Assembly (NCBI GenBank): GCA_040220415.1
Contig: JAVJUV010000114.1
Location: 7,465 to 71,464, forward strand
Direction of reading: 5' to 3'
Origin: JAVJUV01 sp040220415
GTDB lineage: Bacteria > Pseudomonadota > Alphaproteobacteria > Rhodobacterales > Rhodobacteraceae
Length of the DNA: 64,000 bases
Shown: in pieces, positions 43,495 to 51,589 of the stretch
How positions within the stretch are numbered: position 1 is the first letter of the stretch
Layout: every line of letters begins with the position of its first letter
Translations under genes and position numbers: made by a program
The notes under the pieces: model-generated
What the model saw: the letters and a program-made list of their open reading frames with translations, nothing else
What the model was told of the DNA's origin: nothing
Database searches by the model: none

Positions 43495-44919
43495 GTGCTT
43501 GCCCGTATCGGAACATGGCCAATCACGATCCGGGTCGCCGTGGCGACAGCCGTTCTCATGGTCCTGCTCGGTCTTGCGGCATCGCAACAGGTCCTATCCA
43601 CACTCGGAAGGCTTCAGGACGCCCGGCTGCAGGAATATGCCAGGCTTCACGTTGAGGGTCTCGCCGTAGCCCTTGGCCCCTTTGCGCTGCACAAAGACGT
43701 CTGGGAAGTCTACGACACGCTCGACAGGGCCCGTGCCAACGCCTCGGGCGAGAGGATCCTCTTCACAGTCGTTGCGGATGACAGGGGTCGCGTTCTTGCC
43801 GCCACCGATCCGGCGCGAGCTCCTGTGGATTCGGAGGTCGCCGCGTTTGCGCGCGATGCCGTACCGGTCGGCGAAGTGACTGCGTCGAACGGCAACTCTG
43901 TGGTGCGGGTGATTGCGCCCCTGTCGGTGCAAGGCCGGGACGTCGGGCAGATCGTGACGGAACTCGATGTAAGCGACCTTGTCGCGCAACGTCGAACAGC
44001 GGCACTCGCTCTCCTGGCAGGCAACGCCATGGTCACGTTGATCCTCGTGCTGGCTGGATACTTCGTCATGGCCCGGATGCTGAAGCCGGTCGAACTGTTG
44101 GCGCACCACATGGGGGAAGTTGGTGGAACGCCGCATCCCATTCCGGAGGCAGAGATCCCGCGCTCGGACAGCGTCCTCGCAAGGCTCCTGCGGAACTTCA
44201 ACGACATGGCGGGGGCAATAGATGCACGGACCGTGGCGGAGAGACGTCTCGCCGAACGGGAGCGTTTCGTGAGCCTCGGGCGGCTTTCCTCATCCTTGGC
44301 GCACGAGATCAACAACCCGCTCGGGGGGCTTCTCAATGCGACGGATACGATCAGAACTTATGCCGATCGTCCCGACGTCGTTCGACAATCCGCCGATCTC
44401 GTCGACCGGGGCCTGCGCCACCTGCGTGACGTGAGCCGTGTCATTCTGGAAGAGAACCGGATGGACAGGTCGGGACGCCCGCTATCAAGATCCGATTTCG
44501 AGGACCTTCGTCTGCTTTTCGAACCGGAGACGACCCGCCGTGGCCAACGGCTGGACTGGAAGATCGCCGGCGAGGACGACACCCTTCACGGCCTTCCTTC
44601 GGCACCCGTCCGGCAGATCGCGCTGAATCTGCTGCTGAACGCGTCCTCGGCCGCGCCGGACGGAGGCGCGGTATCGTTTGATGTCCAAGAGGAAGGTGAA
44701 GGACTGCAGCTCGCCGTGACGGATGATGGGCCTGGCCTTTCGGAAGCCGCCAGAGCGCGCCTCATGTCCGAAGCTCTGGTAGAGCCTGGAGGCGGTGTCG
44801 GTTTGCGGCTGGTTCGGGATCTCGTGACCGGCCTCGGTGGCCGGGTCGCCTGCCAGAGGTCGGAGGGCGTTACCCGGATCGCTGTCTTTCTTCCTGCCGG
44901 GGAGAAAGCGCCATGCTGA
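43495..44919 (+). CDS. aioS: Sensor histidine kinase AioS
   Basis: 474 residues. Two membrane segments (about 12-30 and 172-190) flank a periplasmic sensor region; a HAMP-like piece follows. The DHp H-box LAHEINNPLGG has the phosphoacceptor at His270, and the HATPase domain has N box LNLLLNASSAA and GPGL. GTG start 3 bp after aioX. It is predicted to receive the AioX signal in the periplasm and phosphorylate AioR. Confidence 0.9.
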   Translation: MLARIGTWPITIRVAVATAVLMVLLGLAASQQVLSTLGRLQDARLQEYARLHVEGLAVALGPFALHKDVWEVYDTLDRARANASGERILFTVVADDRGRVLAATDPARAPVDSEVAAFARDAVPVGEVTASNGNSVVRVIAPLSVQGRDVGQIVTELDVSDLVAQRRTAALALLAGNAMVTLILVLAGYFVMARMLKPVELLAHHMGEVGGTPHPIPEAEIPRSDSVLARLLRNFNDMAGAIDARTVAERRLAERERFVSLGRLSSSLAHEINNPLGGLLNATDTIRTYADRPDVVRQSADLVDRGLRHLRDVSRVILEENRMDRSGRPLSRSDFEDLRLLFEPETTRRGQRLDWKIAGEDDTLHGLPSAPVRQIALNLLLNASSAAPDGGAVSFDVQEEGEGLQLAVTDDGPGLSEAARARLMSEALVEPGGGVGLRLVRDLVTGLGGRVACQRSEGVTRIAVFLPAGEKAPC

Positions 44920-46127
44920 CCGGCCGCTATATCGTCCTCATCGAGGACGACGCCCTCATGGGCAACTCGCTTCTCCAGCGCCTCGAGCTTGAGGGCGCCG
45001 ACGTCACGTGGGTCAAGCAGGCGGTTCGGGGCATTGCTGCCGTGCGGACCCCGCGCAAGTCGGTGGACGCCGTGATTTGCGATATTCGCCTGCCGGACGG
45101 CACGGGCGAGGAGATCTTCAACACGGTGTCGCGCTCGATCGCACCGCCACCTTTTCTCTTCATCACGGGCCAAGGCGAGATCGACCAGGCCGTCCGCCTC
45201 TTGAGGGCGGGCGGGGCCGACTACATGACAAAGCCCTTCGAGATGTCGGCCTTCCTCGGGCGTCTTGCGCAGATCCTCCGTCCGGAGGCGAGCGCAGGCC
45301 TGCCGGCGCAGACCGGCATTTCCCCCCTAGCTCGCCAGGTGGATGCTTTGGTCGCCGATTTCGCGCAACATGACCGACCGGTCCTGATCCGTGGCGGACG
45401 CGGTCTCGGGAAGGAACGCATCGCGAGGCGCATCCACGAGCTTTCCGACCGGCGTTCCGCCCCGTTCATCGCGGTCAATGCGTTCCGGGATGATGTGTTG
45501 GCCGACGCACTTGCCGCGGCGTTCGAGACGGTTTCCGACGGCACCCTCTTCGTGAATGGTGTCGGGCGTCTCGACGGCGCGGGACAGGACCGGCTGCTGG
45601 CAGCGCTCGGGCAAGCTCCGTTCAGGCTGATCGCCTCTTGCGGCACACGGATCGACGAAAAGGCGCAGGCGGGCGATTTCCGGTCCGACCTTCTCTATGC
45701 CCTTGTCGCACACGAAATCGTCGTGCCGCCTCTTGCACAAAGAGGCGAGGACGCAGTCTGGCTGGCGGGACAGATGTTCAAGGCTCTGAACGAGGATCGC
45801 GCGGAACCGATGCGGGGGATTTCGGAACTTGCCCTCGCCGCGATCAGGGACCACGAGTGGCCCGGAAATGGACGTGAACTTCGGTCCCGGCTTCTGCGCG
45901 CGATGGACGTCGCGACGGGCGGCTGGATCTATCCGGCGGATGTTTTTCCGGAACTGAACCAGGAAGACGTCGAAGTTCAGCCCTTGTCGGAAGCCAGAGG
46001 CCTGGCCGAGCGTCGCCAGATCATAAAGGCGCTCGAGCGCACAGGTGGGCAGATCGCCGAGGCGGCGCGTCTTCTCAAGGTGTCCAGAACGACTCTCTGG
46101 GAAAAGATGCAGAAGCTCGGTCTTTGA
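44913..46127 (+). CDS. aioR: NtrC-type response regulator AioR with degenerate AAA+ domain
   Basis: 404 residues, overlapping aioS by 7 bases. The receiver is intact (Asp57 in CDIRLPDG, Lys107 in TKPFE). The AAA+ domain keeps a Walker A-like GGRGLGKE (161-168), but the sigma-54 contact loop GAFTGA is absent: PFIAVNAFRDDVLADALAAA runs straight into DGTLFVNGVGRL, where Walker B Asp-Glu is replaced by Asn-Gly. A FIS-type HTH ends the protein (IAEAARLLKVSRTTLWEKM). It likely binds DNA as a phosphorylation-controlled regulator without sigma-54 ATPase activity. Confidence 0.88.
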   Translation: MLTGRYIVLIEDDALMGNSLLQRLELEGADVTWVKQAVRGIAAVRTPRKSVDAVICDIRLPDGTGEEIFNTVSRSIAPPPFLFITGQGEIDQAVRLLRAGGADYMTKPFEMSAFLGRLAQILRPEASAGLPAQTGISPLARQVDALVADFAQHDRPVLIRGGRGLGKERIARRIHELSDRRSAPFIAVNAFRDDVLADALAAAFETVSDGTLFVNGVGRLDGAGQDRLLAALGQAPFRLIASCGTRIDEKAQAGDFRSDLLYALVAHEIVVPPLAQRGEDAVWLAGQMFKALNEDRAEPMRGISELALAAIRDHEWPGNGRELRSRLLRAMDVATGGWIYPADVFPELNQEDVEVQPLSEARGLAERRQIIKALERTGGQIAEAARLLKVSRTTLWEKMQKLGL

Positions 46128-46138
46128 CCGTCCTGGAT

Positions 46139-46154
46139 GTTCGGATTTCCGAAC
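46139..46154. promoter_or_regulatory. Inverted repeat upstream of aioB, candidate AioR operator
   Basis: Perfect dyad GTTCGGA-TT-TCCGAAC, 12 bp after the aioR stop and 120 bp before aioB. No convincing sigma-54 -24/-12 element (TGGC-N8-TTGC type) is visible in this 147-bp gap, so the dyad is the best candidate control site. Confidence 0.5.
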
Positions 46155-46274
46155 GTCTCAATTACCGCAATCATAACAGTGTTCTAGCGTGCCTGCGTGA
46201 GATCGCGGGCATTCACATCCTGCCTGAAATCTGGGCTACACTGCTCAAAACGTATCCAAGGGAGGACTCTATCC

Positions 46275-46799
46275 ATGAAGTGCAACCGCATGGTCGATGT
46301 CGGCCGGCGCCAGTTCCTGCGCGGCGGTCTCGTCGGCGCAGCCGGGGCCGCGGCCGCAACCGTCTTGCCTGCGAGCCAGGCCAAGGCACAGGGCCTCGCC
46401 CGGGTCGACTATCCCTCGAACCGTCTGGCCAATGTCGCCGACCTCGTCGTCAACGAGCCCGTGGACATCGCCTATCCTGACGCCGACAGCCCCGGCGTCC
46501 TGCTTAAGCTGGGACAGGCGGTCGAGGGGGGCGTGGGGCCGGACGGCGACATCGTCGCGTATTCGGTGCTCTGCCCGCACAAGGGATGGATGCTGTCCTA
46601 CAACGCGGCCGACAAGACACTGAACTGTCCCGGTCACTATTCGCGCTTCGATTGCGAAGCGGGTGGGCAACAGACCTGGGGGCATGCCACCCAGAACTTG
46701 CCCCAGTTCGAACTTCGCGTCGACGGCAACGGCGACATCTTCGCAGAGGGTGTGGATGAACTCATCTTCGGCCGCCTGTCTAACGTCCTGGAAAGCTGA
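46275..46799 (+). CDS. aioB: Arsenite oxidase small (Rieske) subunit
   Basis: 174 residues with Tat signal GRRQFLRGGLVG and Ala-rich core. The Rieske [2Fe-2S] ligands are at Cys100, His102, Cys118 and His121 (VLCPHKGW and NCPGHYSRFD), spaced as in the known AioB structure. The two extra cysteines of the A. faecalis disulfide are replaced by Trp105 and Gly120, as in the NT-26 type. It passes electrons from AioA to a periplasmic cytochrome. GGGAGGA precedes the ATG at 46275. Confidence 0.95.
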   Translation: MKCNRMVDVGRRQFLRGGLVGAAGAAAATVLPASQAKAQGLARVDYPSNRLANVADLVVNEPVDIAYPDADSPGVLLKLGQAVEGGVGPDGDIVAYSVLCPHKGWMLSYNAADKTLNCPGHYSRFDCEAGGQQTWGHATQNLPQFELRVDGNGDIFAEGVDELIFGRLSNVLES

Positions 46800-46810
46800 G
46801 GAGAGGAAAG

Positions 46811-49276
46811 ATGGCTTACAAGCGCTTTACCGACCGTCTTCCGATCATCCCGGCGGACGCAGAAGAACATAACGCGGTGTGCCACTACTGCATCGTCGGT
46901 TGCGGCTACAAGGCATACACTTGGCCGCTGAACCGGCAGGGCGGCACCGCGCCGAACCAGAACAAGTTCGGCGTCGACCTGAGCGAACAGCAGTTCCAAG
47001 ACACCGAAGCCTGGTACTCGCCGTCGATGTACAACGTGGTCAAGAAGAATGGCCAGGACGTGCATCTCGTCATAAAGCCGGACGTGAACTGCGTCGTGAA
47101 CTCGGGGCTTGGCTCGATCCGAGGCGCACGTATGGCCGAGAACCGTCGCTCGGACGTGATGGGCACACAGCAGCAGCGGCTGACCGATCCGCTCGTCTGG
47201 CGTTACGGCACATGGCAACCCACGACCTGGGATGACGCCCTTGATCTCGTCGCTCGCGTCACGGCGCGGTTCGTCGAGTCCGATGACGAGGACCAGCTCT
47301 ATGTATCGATGTTCGACCACGGCGGGAGCGCTGGGGGCTACGAGAACACGTGGGGCACCGGCAAGCTCTACTTCGGCTCGATGAAGGTGAAGAACTGCCG
47401 CATCCACAACCGCCCTGCCTACAACTCGGAAGTCCATTCCTCGCGCGACATGGGCGTGGACGAGTTGAACTACGCCTACGAGGACTACACGCTCACCGAC
47501 ACGATCATGATCGTGGGCGCGAACCCGCTGGAGACGCAGACCAACCTCTTCCTCAACCATATGGTCCCGGGGATGCAGGGCGGAGCGCGCGTGGTCATCA
47601 TCGATCCTCGCAGGACCGTGACGGTCAACGCCTGCGAAGAGGCGGCAGGCGCCGAGAATGTACTGCACCTGCAGCCGAACTCGGGCACGGACCTCGCGCT
47701 CTTCAACGCGATCCTGACCTACATCGCTGATCAGGGGTGGGTCGACAGCGACTTCATCGCGACCTCGACCATCCAGAATGGCGTGGAGGTGCCGCAAAGT
47801 GAAACCCACCCAGCGGCTCTGGGCAGTTTCGAAGCCGCCCTGGACGCGATCCGGATTTCGACAGCGGATGCCGCCGAAATCACGGGCATTTCTGAGACGG
47901 ACATCATCAAGGCCGCCGAGTGGTATGCTCAGCCCCAAGACGACGGTGCGCGCCGCAAGGCGATCATCGCCTACGAGAAGGGGATCATCTGGGGCAACGA
48001 CAACTACCGGACCATCGGCGCCCTCGTGAACCTGGCCCTGGCAACCGGCAACATCGGTCGCGAAGGCGGCGGCGTCTGCCGTCTGGGCGGGCACCAGGAG
48101 GGCTACTTCCGTCCCGGCGACGGTCATGTGGGCCGCCCCGCGCCCTATTTCGACGAATTGCTGATCAACGGCGGTGGCGCGGTGCACCACATTTGGGCCT
48201 GCGACCATTACAAGACGACGCTGAACGCCAGTCGTTTCAAGCGCGAGTACAACCGCCGCACCAACATGGTGAAGGAGGCCATGGACAATGCGATCGGGGC
48301 GACCCGCGAAGAGCTGGTCGATGCCATCGAAGGCGCGATCCGCGCGGGTGGGCTGTTCTCGGTCAACGTTGACATCATCCATACCCAGATCGGGCAGGCC
48401 GCGCATGTCATCCTGCCGGCCGTCGAATCCGGCGAGATGAACCTGACCTCGATGAATGGGGAACGCCGCCTGCGGCTGACCGAGAAGTACATGGATGGCC
48501 CCGGGCAAGCGCTGCCCGACTGCATCATCGCGGCGCGGCTGGCGCAAGCCATGGAGCGTGTCCTGACGGAGGAGGGGCGCAGTGATTACGCGGCCCAATT
48601 CCAGGGATACGACTGGCAGACTGAGGAAGACGCCTTCATGGACGGCTACAACTCGGGCAACCCGGAGGTGACCTACGAGCGCCTGCGCGCCATGGGCACG
48701 AACGGGGTGCAGGAGCCCGTCACCGGCTTCGAGAACGGTCAACTGGTCGGCACGACACGTCTCTATACCGACGGCGTGTTCACCCGGCACGGTCGCGAGG
48801 ACGGCAAGGCGCTCTTCTGCCACGCGACCTGGCGCGGACTTCAGGCCGCCGGCAAGGCGCAGCAGAGGGACAACCACCGCTTCCTGATCAACAACGGCCG
48901 ATCGAACCTCAACTGGCAGAACTGGTTCCTCGATCAGGACAACGACTTCGCGATGGACCGCTGGTCGGTGCCCTTCATCCAGATCAACCCCGATGATGCC
49001 GCCGAGCTTGGCGTAGGGAACGGCGATCTGGTGGAGGTCTACAACGCCGACGGTGCCACGCAGGCGATGGTATACTTGGAACCGACGGCCCGCCGGAACG
49101 AAACCTTCATGCTGTTCGGTGCGCCTTCGGGGACGCAGGGCAACGTGATCAATGGTGGCGTGAACGAGCTGATCCTGCCGAACTACAAGCAGACCTGGGC
49201 AGACATCCGCAAGATCGCCGATGCCAGCCCTGCCGCGCGGAAGCAGAGCTTCAAGTCGTGGGAAGTTGAGCTCTGA
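46811..49276 (+). CDS. aioA: Arsenite oxidase large molybdopterin subunit
   Basis: 821 residues, typical for AioA (DMSO-reductase family). The [3Fe-4S] motif CHYCIVGC (Cys24, 27, 31) is followed by Ser98 instead of a fourth Cys. The four arsenite-contact residues are conserved: His199 and Glu207 in HNRPAYNSE, Arg424 and His428 in RLGGH. It oxidises As(III) to As(V) at the Mo site in the periplasm, exported with AioB by Tat. It begins 11 bp after aioB and has no signal of its own, consistent with hitchhiking. Confidence 0.97.
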   Translation: MAYKRFTDRLPIIPADAEEHNAVCHYCIVGCGYKAYTWPLNRQGGTAPNQNKFGVDLSEQQFQDTEAWYSPSMYNVVKKNGQDVHLVIKPDVNCVVNSGLGSIRGARMAENRRSDVMGTQQQRLTDPLVWRYGTWQPTTWDDALDLVARVTARFVESDDEDQLYVSMFDHGGSAGGYENTWGTGKLYFGSMKVKNCRIHNRPAYNSEVHSSRDMGVDELNYAYEDYTLTDTIMIVGANPLETQTNLFLNHMVPGMQGGARVVIIDPRRTVTVNACEEAAGAENVLHLQPNSGTDLALFNAILTYIADQGWVDSDFIATSTIQNGVEVPQSETHPAALGSFEAALDAIRISTADAAEITGISETDIIKAAEWYAQPQDDGARRKAIIAYEKGIIWGNDNYRTIGALVNLALATGNIGREGGGVCRLGGHQEGYFRPGDGHVGRPAPYFDELLINGGGAVHHIWACDHYKTTLNASRFKREYNRRTNMVKEAMDNAIGATREELVDAIEGAIRAGGLFSVNVDIIHTQIGQAAHVILPAVESGEMNLTSMNGERRLRLTEKYMDGPGQALPDCIIAARLAQAMERVLTEEGRSDYAAQFQGYDWQTEEDAFMDGYNSGNPEVTYERLRAMGTNGVQEPVTGFENGQLVGTTRLYTDGVFTRHGREDGKALFCHATWRGLQAAGKAQQRDNHRFLINNGRSNLNWQNWFLDQDNDFAMDRWSVPFIQINPDDAAELGVGNGDLVEVYNADGATQAMVYLEPTARRNETFMLFGAPSGTQGNVINGGVNELILPNYKQTWADIRKIADASPAARKQSFKSWEVEL

Positions 49277-49293
49277 CGTTCGGGTGACACACC

Positions 49294-49322
49294 GACCGTG
49301 GCGCCTCGAGTGCGCCACGGTC
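49294..49322 (+). terminator. Hairpin terminator after aioA
   Basis: Perfect 11-bp stem GACCGTGGCGC/GCGCCACGGTC with a 7-nt loop, 17 bp past the aioA stop and before the DUF2478 gene, with a TCTTCC tail. It probably attenuates transcription between aioBA and the cofactor genes. Confidence 0.65.
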
Positions 49323-49343
49323 TCTTCCTGGGAAGGCATCGGG

Positions 49344-49865
49344 ATGAAGCTTGCCTACGTTACAGTGCCCGGCCGCGGACGGATCGATGATCTCGTCGCC
49401 GAGGTTGTTGGGGCCTTCGAGGATGATGGACTGCGACTGGCCGGAACCGCGAGGGTAAAACCTGCCGATCCATCCGGGCATCCCTGCGACATGGATCTGC
49501 GCGTTCTCCCGGATGGTCCGGGGTTCCGGATCAGCCAGCCCTTGGGTCCCATGGCGAAAGGGTGCCGGCTTGATGGCGGCGTCATCGAGGCCATCGCTGC
49601 CGAGGTCGAGGCGCGACTGTCGGGCGCTGATCTGCTGGTTGTCAACAAGTTCGGCAAGCTGGAGGCGCAAGGCCGCGGTCTTTGTCCTGCCATCACGATG
49701 GCGATGGAAATGGGTATTCCGACGCTTGTGGGTGTGAACGAGATGAACGTGCCGGAGTTTAACGCGTTCTCTGACGGGGCCGCCGAGGTCTTGAAGCCGG
49801 ACGTGCGCAGCATTCGCGCCTGGTATGAGAAGGCCCGCGCACCTCTGTTGCTTGCCGCCGTTTGA
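49344..49865 (+). CDS. DUF2478 protein
   Basis: 173 residues starting MKLAYVTVPGRGRIDDLVAE. DUF2478 proteins are P-loop-like (THEP1-related) and occur beside molybdenum-enzyme genes. Visible marks include LSGADLLVVNKFGKLEAQGR and PTLVGVNEMNVPEF. Its exact role is unknown; help with molybdenum cofactor supply for AioA is plausible from its place between aioA and moeA. The ATG at 49344 has GGAAGG nearby. Confidence 0.85.
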   Translation: MKLAYVTVPGRGRIDDLVAEVVGAFEDDGLRLAGTARVKPADPSGHPCDMDLRVLPDGPGFRISQPLGPMAKGCRLDGGVIEAIAAEVEARLSGADLLVVNKFGKLEAQGRGLCPAITMAMEMGIPTLVGVNEMNVPEFNAFSDGAAEVLKPDVRSIRAWYEKARAPLLLAAV

Positions 49866-49930
49866 GATACGTAGCCCGATCCTTGAACCGCGCTTTGGCG
49901 ACACTGGCACAATTGAAGGGGGAATGCGCC

Positions 49931-51187
49931 ATGGCCATCGGCGATACATGCACGGCGGGGCGAAATGCATCCGTGCTTACGGTCGATGCCGCACGCCTTC
50001 GTGCGGTTGCAGCTGTCGCGCGTGTTCCCGGAACCGAGTGCCTTGCGCTCGAAGACGCCCTTGGCCGGGTTCTTGCCAATGCGCCACCCGCACGGACCAG
50101 CCTGCCACCCTTCGACAATTCGGCGATGGACGGATTCGCGGTTCGGCTGGGTCACTTCGACGGTAAAGGACCCTTTCGATTTCGCGTGAGCGAACGCATC
50201 ATCGCCGGCGACACGCGGCCTTTACGCCTCGCGGAGGGAACGGCCGCACGGATCTTTACCGGGGCTCCAATTCCAGAAGGCGCGGACGCTGTGATCATGC
50301 AGGAAAGCGTCACCCGCAGGGGCTCTGTCATCAAGGTCGCGACGCAGCCGCGCGCGGGTCTCAATATCCGAAGGGAGGGTGAGGACCGTCGCATCGGCGA
50401 GCCGGTACTGCCATGCGGCTTGCGGCTGACGCCGCCGCGCCTCGCGCTTCTGGCGGCGGCTGGCCTCGCGGATGTCCTGGTTCACAGCCGACTTCGCGTT
50501 GGCCTGTTCTCGACGGGCAATGAGCTCCGCGATCCCGGCCAGACGCTCGAATATGGACAGATCTACAATTCGAACCGGGTGATGCTGCGATCTCTGATGG
50601 CCGACCCCTGGATTGCGATGACCGATTACGGGATCCTGCGCGACGATGCGGACGTGATCCGCAGCGCCATCCGTCAGGCATCGGCGTCGAACGATATCGT
50701 CATTTCGTCAGGTGGCGTATCTGCCGGAGAGGAAGATCATGTCCTTGATGCGCTGAAGCGCGAGGATGCGACGCTCGAAATCCTGAAGGTGGCAATCCGC
50801 CCCGGAAAGCCGCTCACGATCGGCCGCGTCGGCGGCGCCCTTTTCATAGGGCTGCCAGGCAATCCTTATGCGGCGGCCATCACGTTTCTCCAGATCGCGC
50901 GTCCGGCTCTGCGCAAGGCGGCAGGACTGCTGGAAGAGATCGACAACTGGATTCCGGCGGTGTCGGGTTTCGATTATCCACGCAAGGTGGGGCGTCGCGA
51001 GTACCTCCCGGTGACCTGGCACGAAAGAGACGCCCTCGGTCGTCCTGTCCTGCAGCGTCTGGATCAGGGCTCGTCGGCAAGTCTCGGGCCGATTGCGACG
51101 GCAAAGGGTATCGCAGTGATCGAACCCGATGTCGGGCGAATTTTGCCCGGTTCGTCCCTTCAGGTCGAACCGCTGCTCTGCTGCTAG
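49931..51187 (+). CDS. moeA: Molybdopterin molybdotransferase MoeA
   Basis: 418 residues. Key motifs: LPPFDNSAMDGFAVR near 50, FTGAPIPEGADAVIMQE near 108, STGNEL near 189, SSGGVSAGEED near 258 and LPGNPYAAAITF near 310. MoeA inserts molybdate into molybdopterin. A moeA inside the island supplies cofactor for AioA and may lessen dependence on the host copy. Start at 49931 follows AAGGGG. Confidence 0.93.
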   Translation: MAIGDTCTAGRNASVLTVDAARLRAVAAVARVPGTECLALEDALGRVLANAPPARTSLPPFDNSAMDGFAVRLGHFDGKGPFRFRVSERIIAGDTRPLRLAEGTAARIFTGAPIPEGADAVIMQESVTRRGSVIKVATQPRAGLNIRREGEDRRIGEPVLPCGLRLTPPRLALLAAAGLADVLVHSRLRVGLFSTGNELRDPGQTLEYGQIYNSNRVMLRSLMADPWIAMTDYGILRDDADVIRSAIRQASASNDIVISSGGVSAGEEDHVLDALKREDATLEILKVAIRPGKPLTIGRVGGALFIGLPGNPYAAAITFLQIARPALRKAAGLLEEIDNWIPAVSGFDYPRKVGRREYLPVTWHERDALGRPVLQRLDQGSSASLGPIATAKGIAVIEPDVGRILPGSSLQVEPLLCC

Positions 51188-51264
51188 CGGTGCCCGATCC
51201 GGAAATCGGCTCTTCTACACTGACTGCCAAAGTGATCCAGATCAAGGCGACGGATAGCTGCTGA

Positions 51265-51278
51265 TGCGCACATGCGCA
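51265..51278. promoter_or_regulatory. Possible ArsR operator
   Basis: TGCGCA-CA-TGCGCA: a palindromic hexamer repeated with a 2-bp spacer, 21 bp before the chosen arsR start. The position suits autorepression, but the motif does not match known ArsR boxes, so the call is tentative. Confidence 0.3.
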
Positions 51279-51298
51279 TAAGCGGAAGGATGTCCAGG

Positions 51299-51589
51299 AT
51301 GCTTCTCACGGTGTTGAGTGCACTCGCCGAGCCGACCCGTCTCGGTGCGATGCGCCTGCTCGAAGACGGCGTTGAGCATTGCGTCTGCGAACTGATGGTG
51401 AAGCTGGACGCAAGTCAGAGCCGGATGTCACGGCACATGAAGGTGCTGCGGGAGGCTGGACTCGTGCTGGACAGGCGCGACGCGCAATGGGTCCGATATC
51501 GTAGAAACCCCGATCTTGCGCCGGAGCTCGTCGCGGCGATCGACGCGATACTGACTGCCGAACGCGAATTGGAAAGGGAAGTCGCATGA
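51299..51589 (+). CDS. arsR: ArsR-family metalloregulatory repressor
   Basis: 96 residues from the ATG at 51299, which GGAAGGA precedes by 8 bp; ATGs at 51290 and 51272 are alternatives. The winged HTH includes ALAEPTRLGAMRLLEDG, the metalloid-site EHCVCELM (two Cys spaced by one residue), and SQSRMSRHMKVLREAGLVLD. It represses the operon it leads until As(III)/Sb(III) binds. Its last 4 bases overlap the permease start. Confidence 0.9.
   Translation: MLLTVLSALAEPTRLGAMRLLEDGVEHCVCELMVKLDASQSRMSRHMKVLREAGLVLDRRDAQWVRYRRNPDLAPELVAAIDAILTAERELEREVA

Noticed and set aside
46128..46274. Sigma-54 promoter for aioBA
   Set aside because: I looked for TGGC and TGC at -24/-12 spacing in the gap and found no acceptable pair on the plus strand.
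46637..49339. 900-codon open frame antisense to aioA
   Set aside because: It mirrors the coding strand of aioA, whose family residues are all conserved. Its translation is Arg/His/Val-rich without domain content, as expected from the complement of a GC-rich gene.
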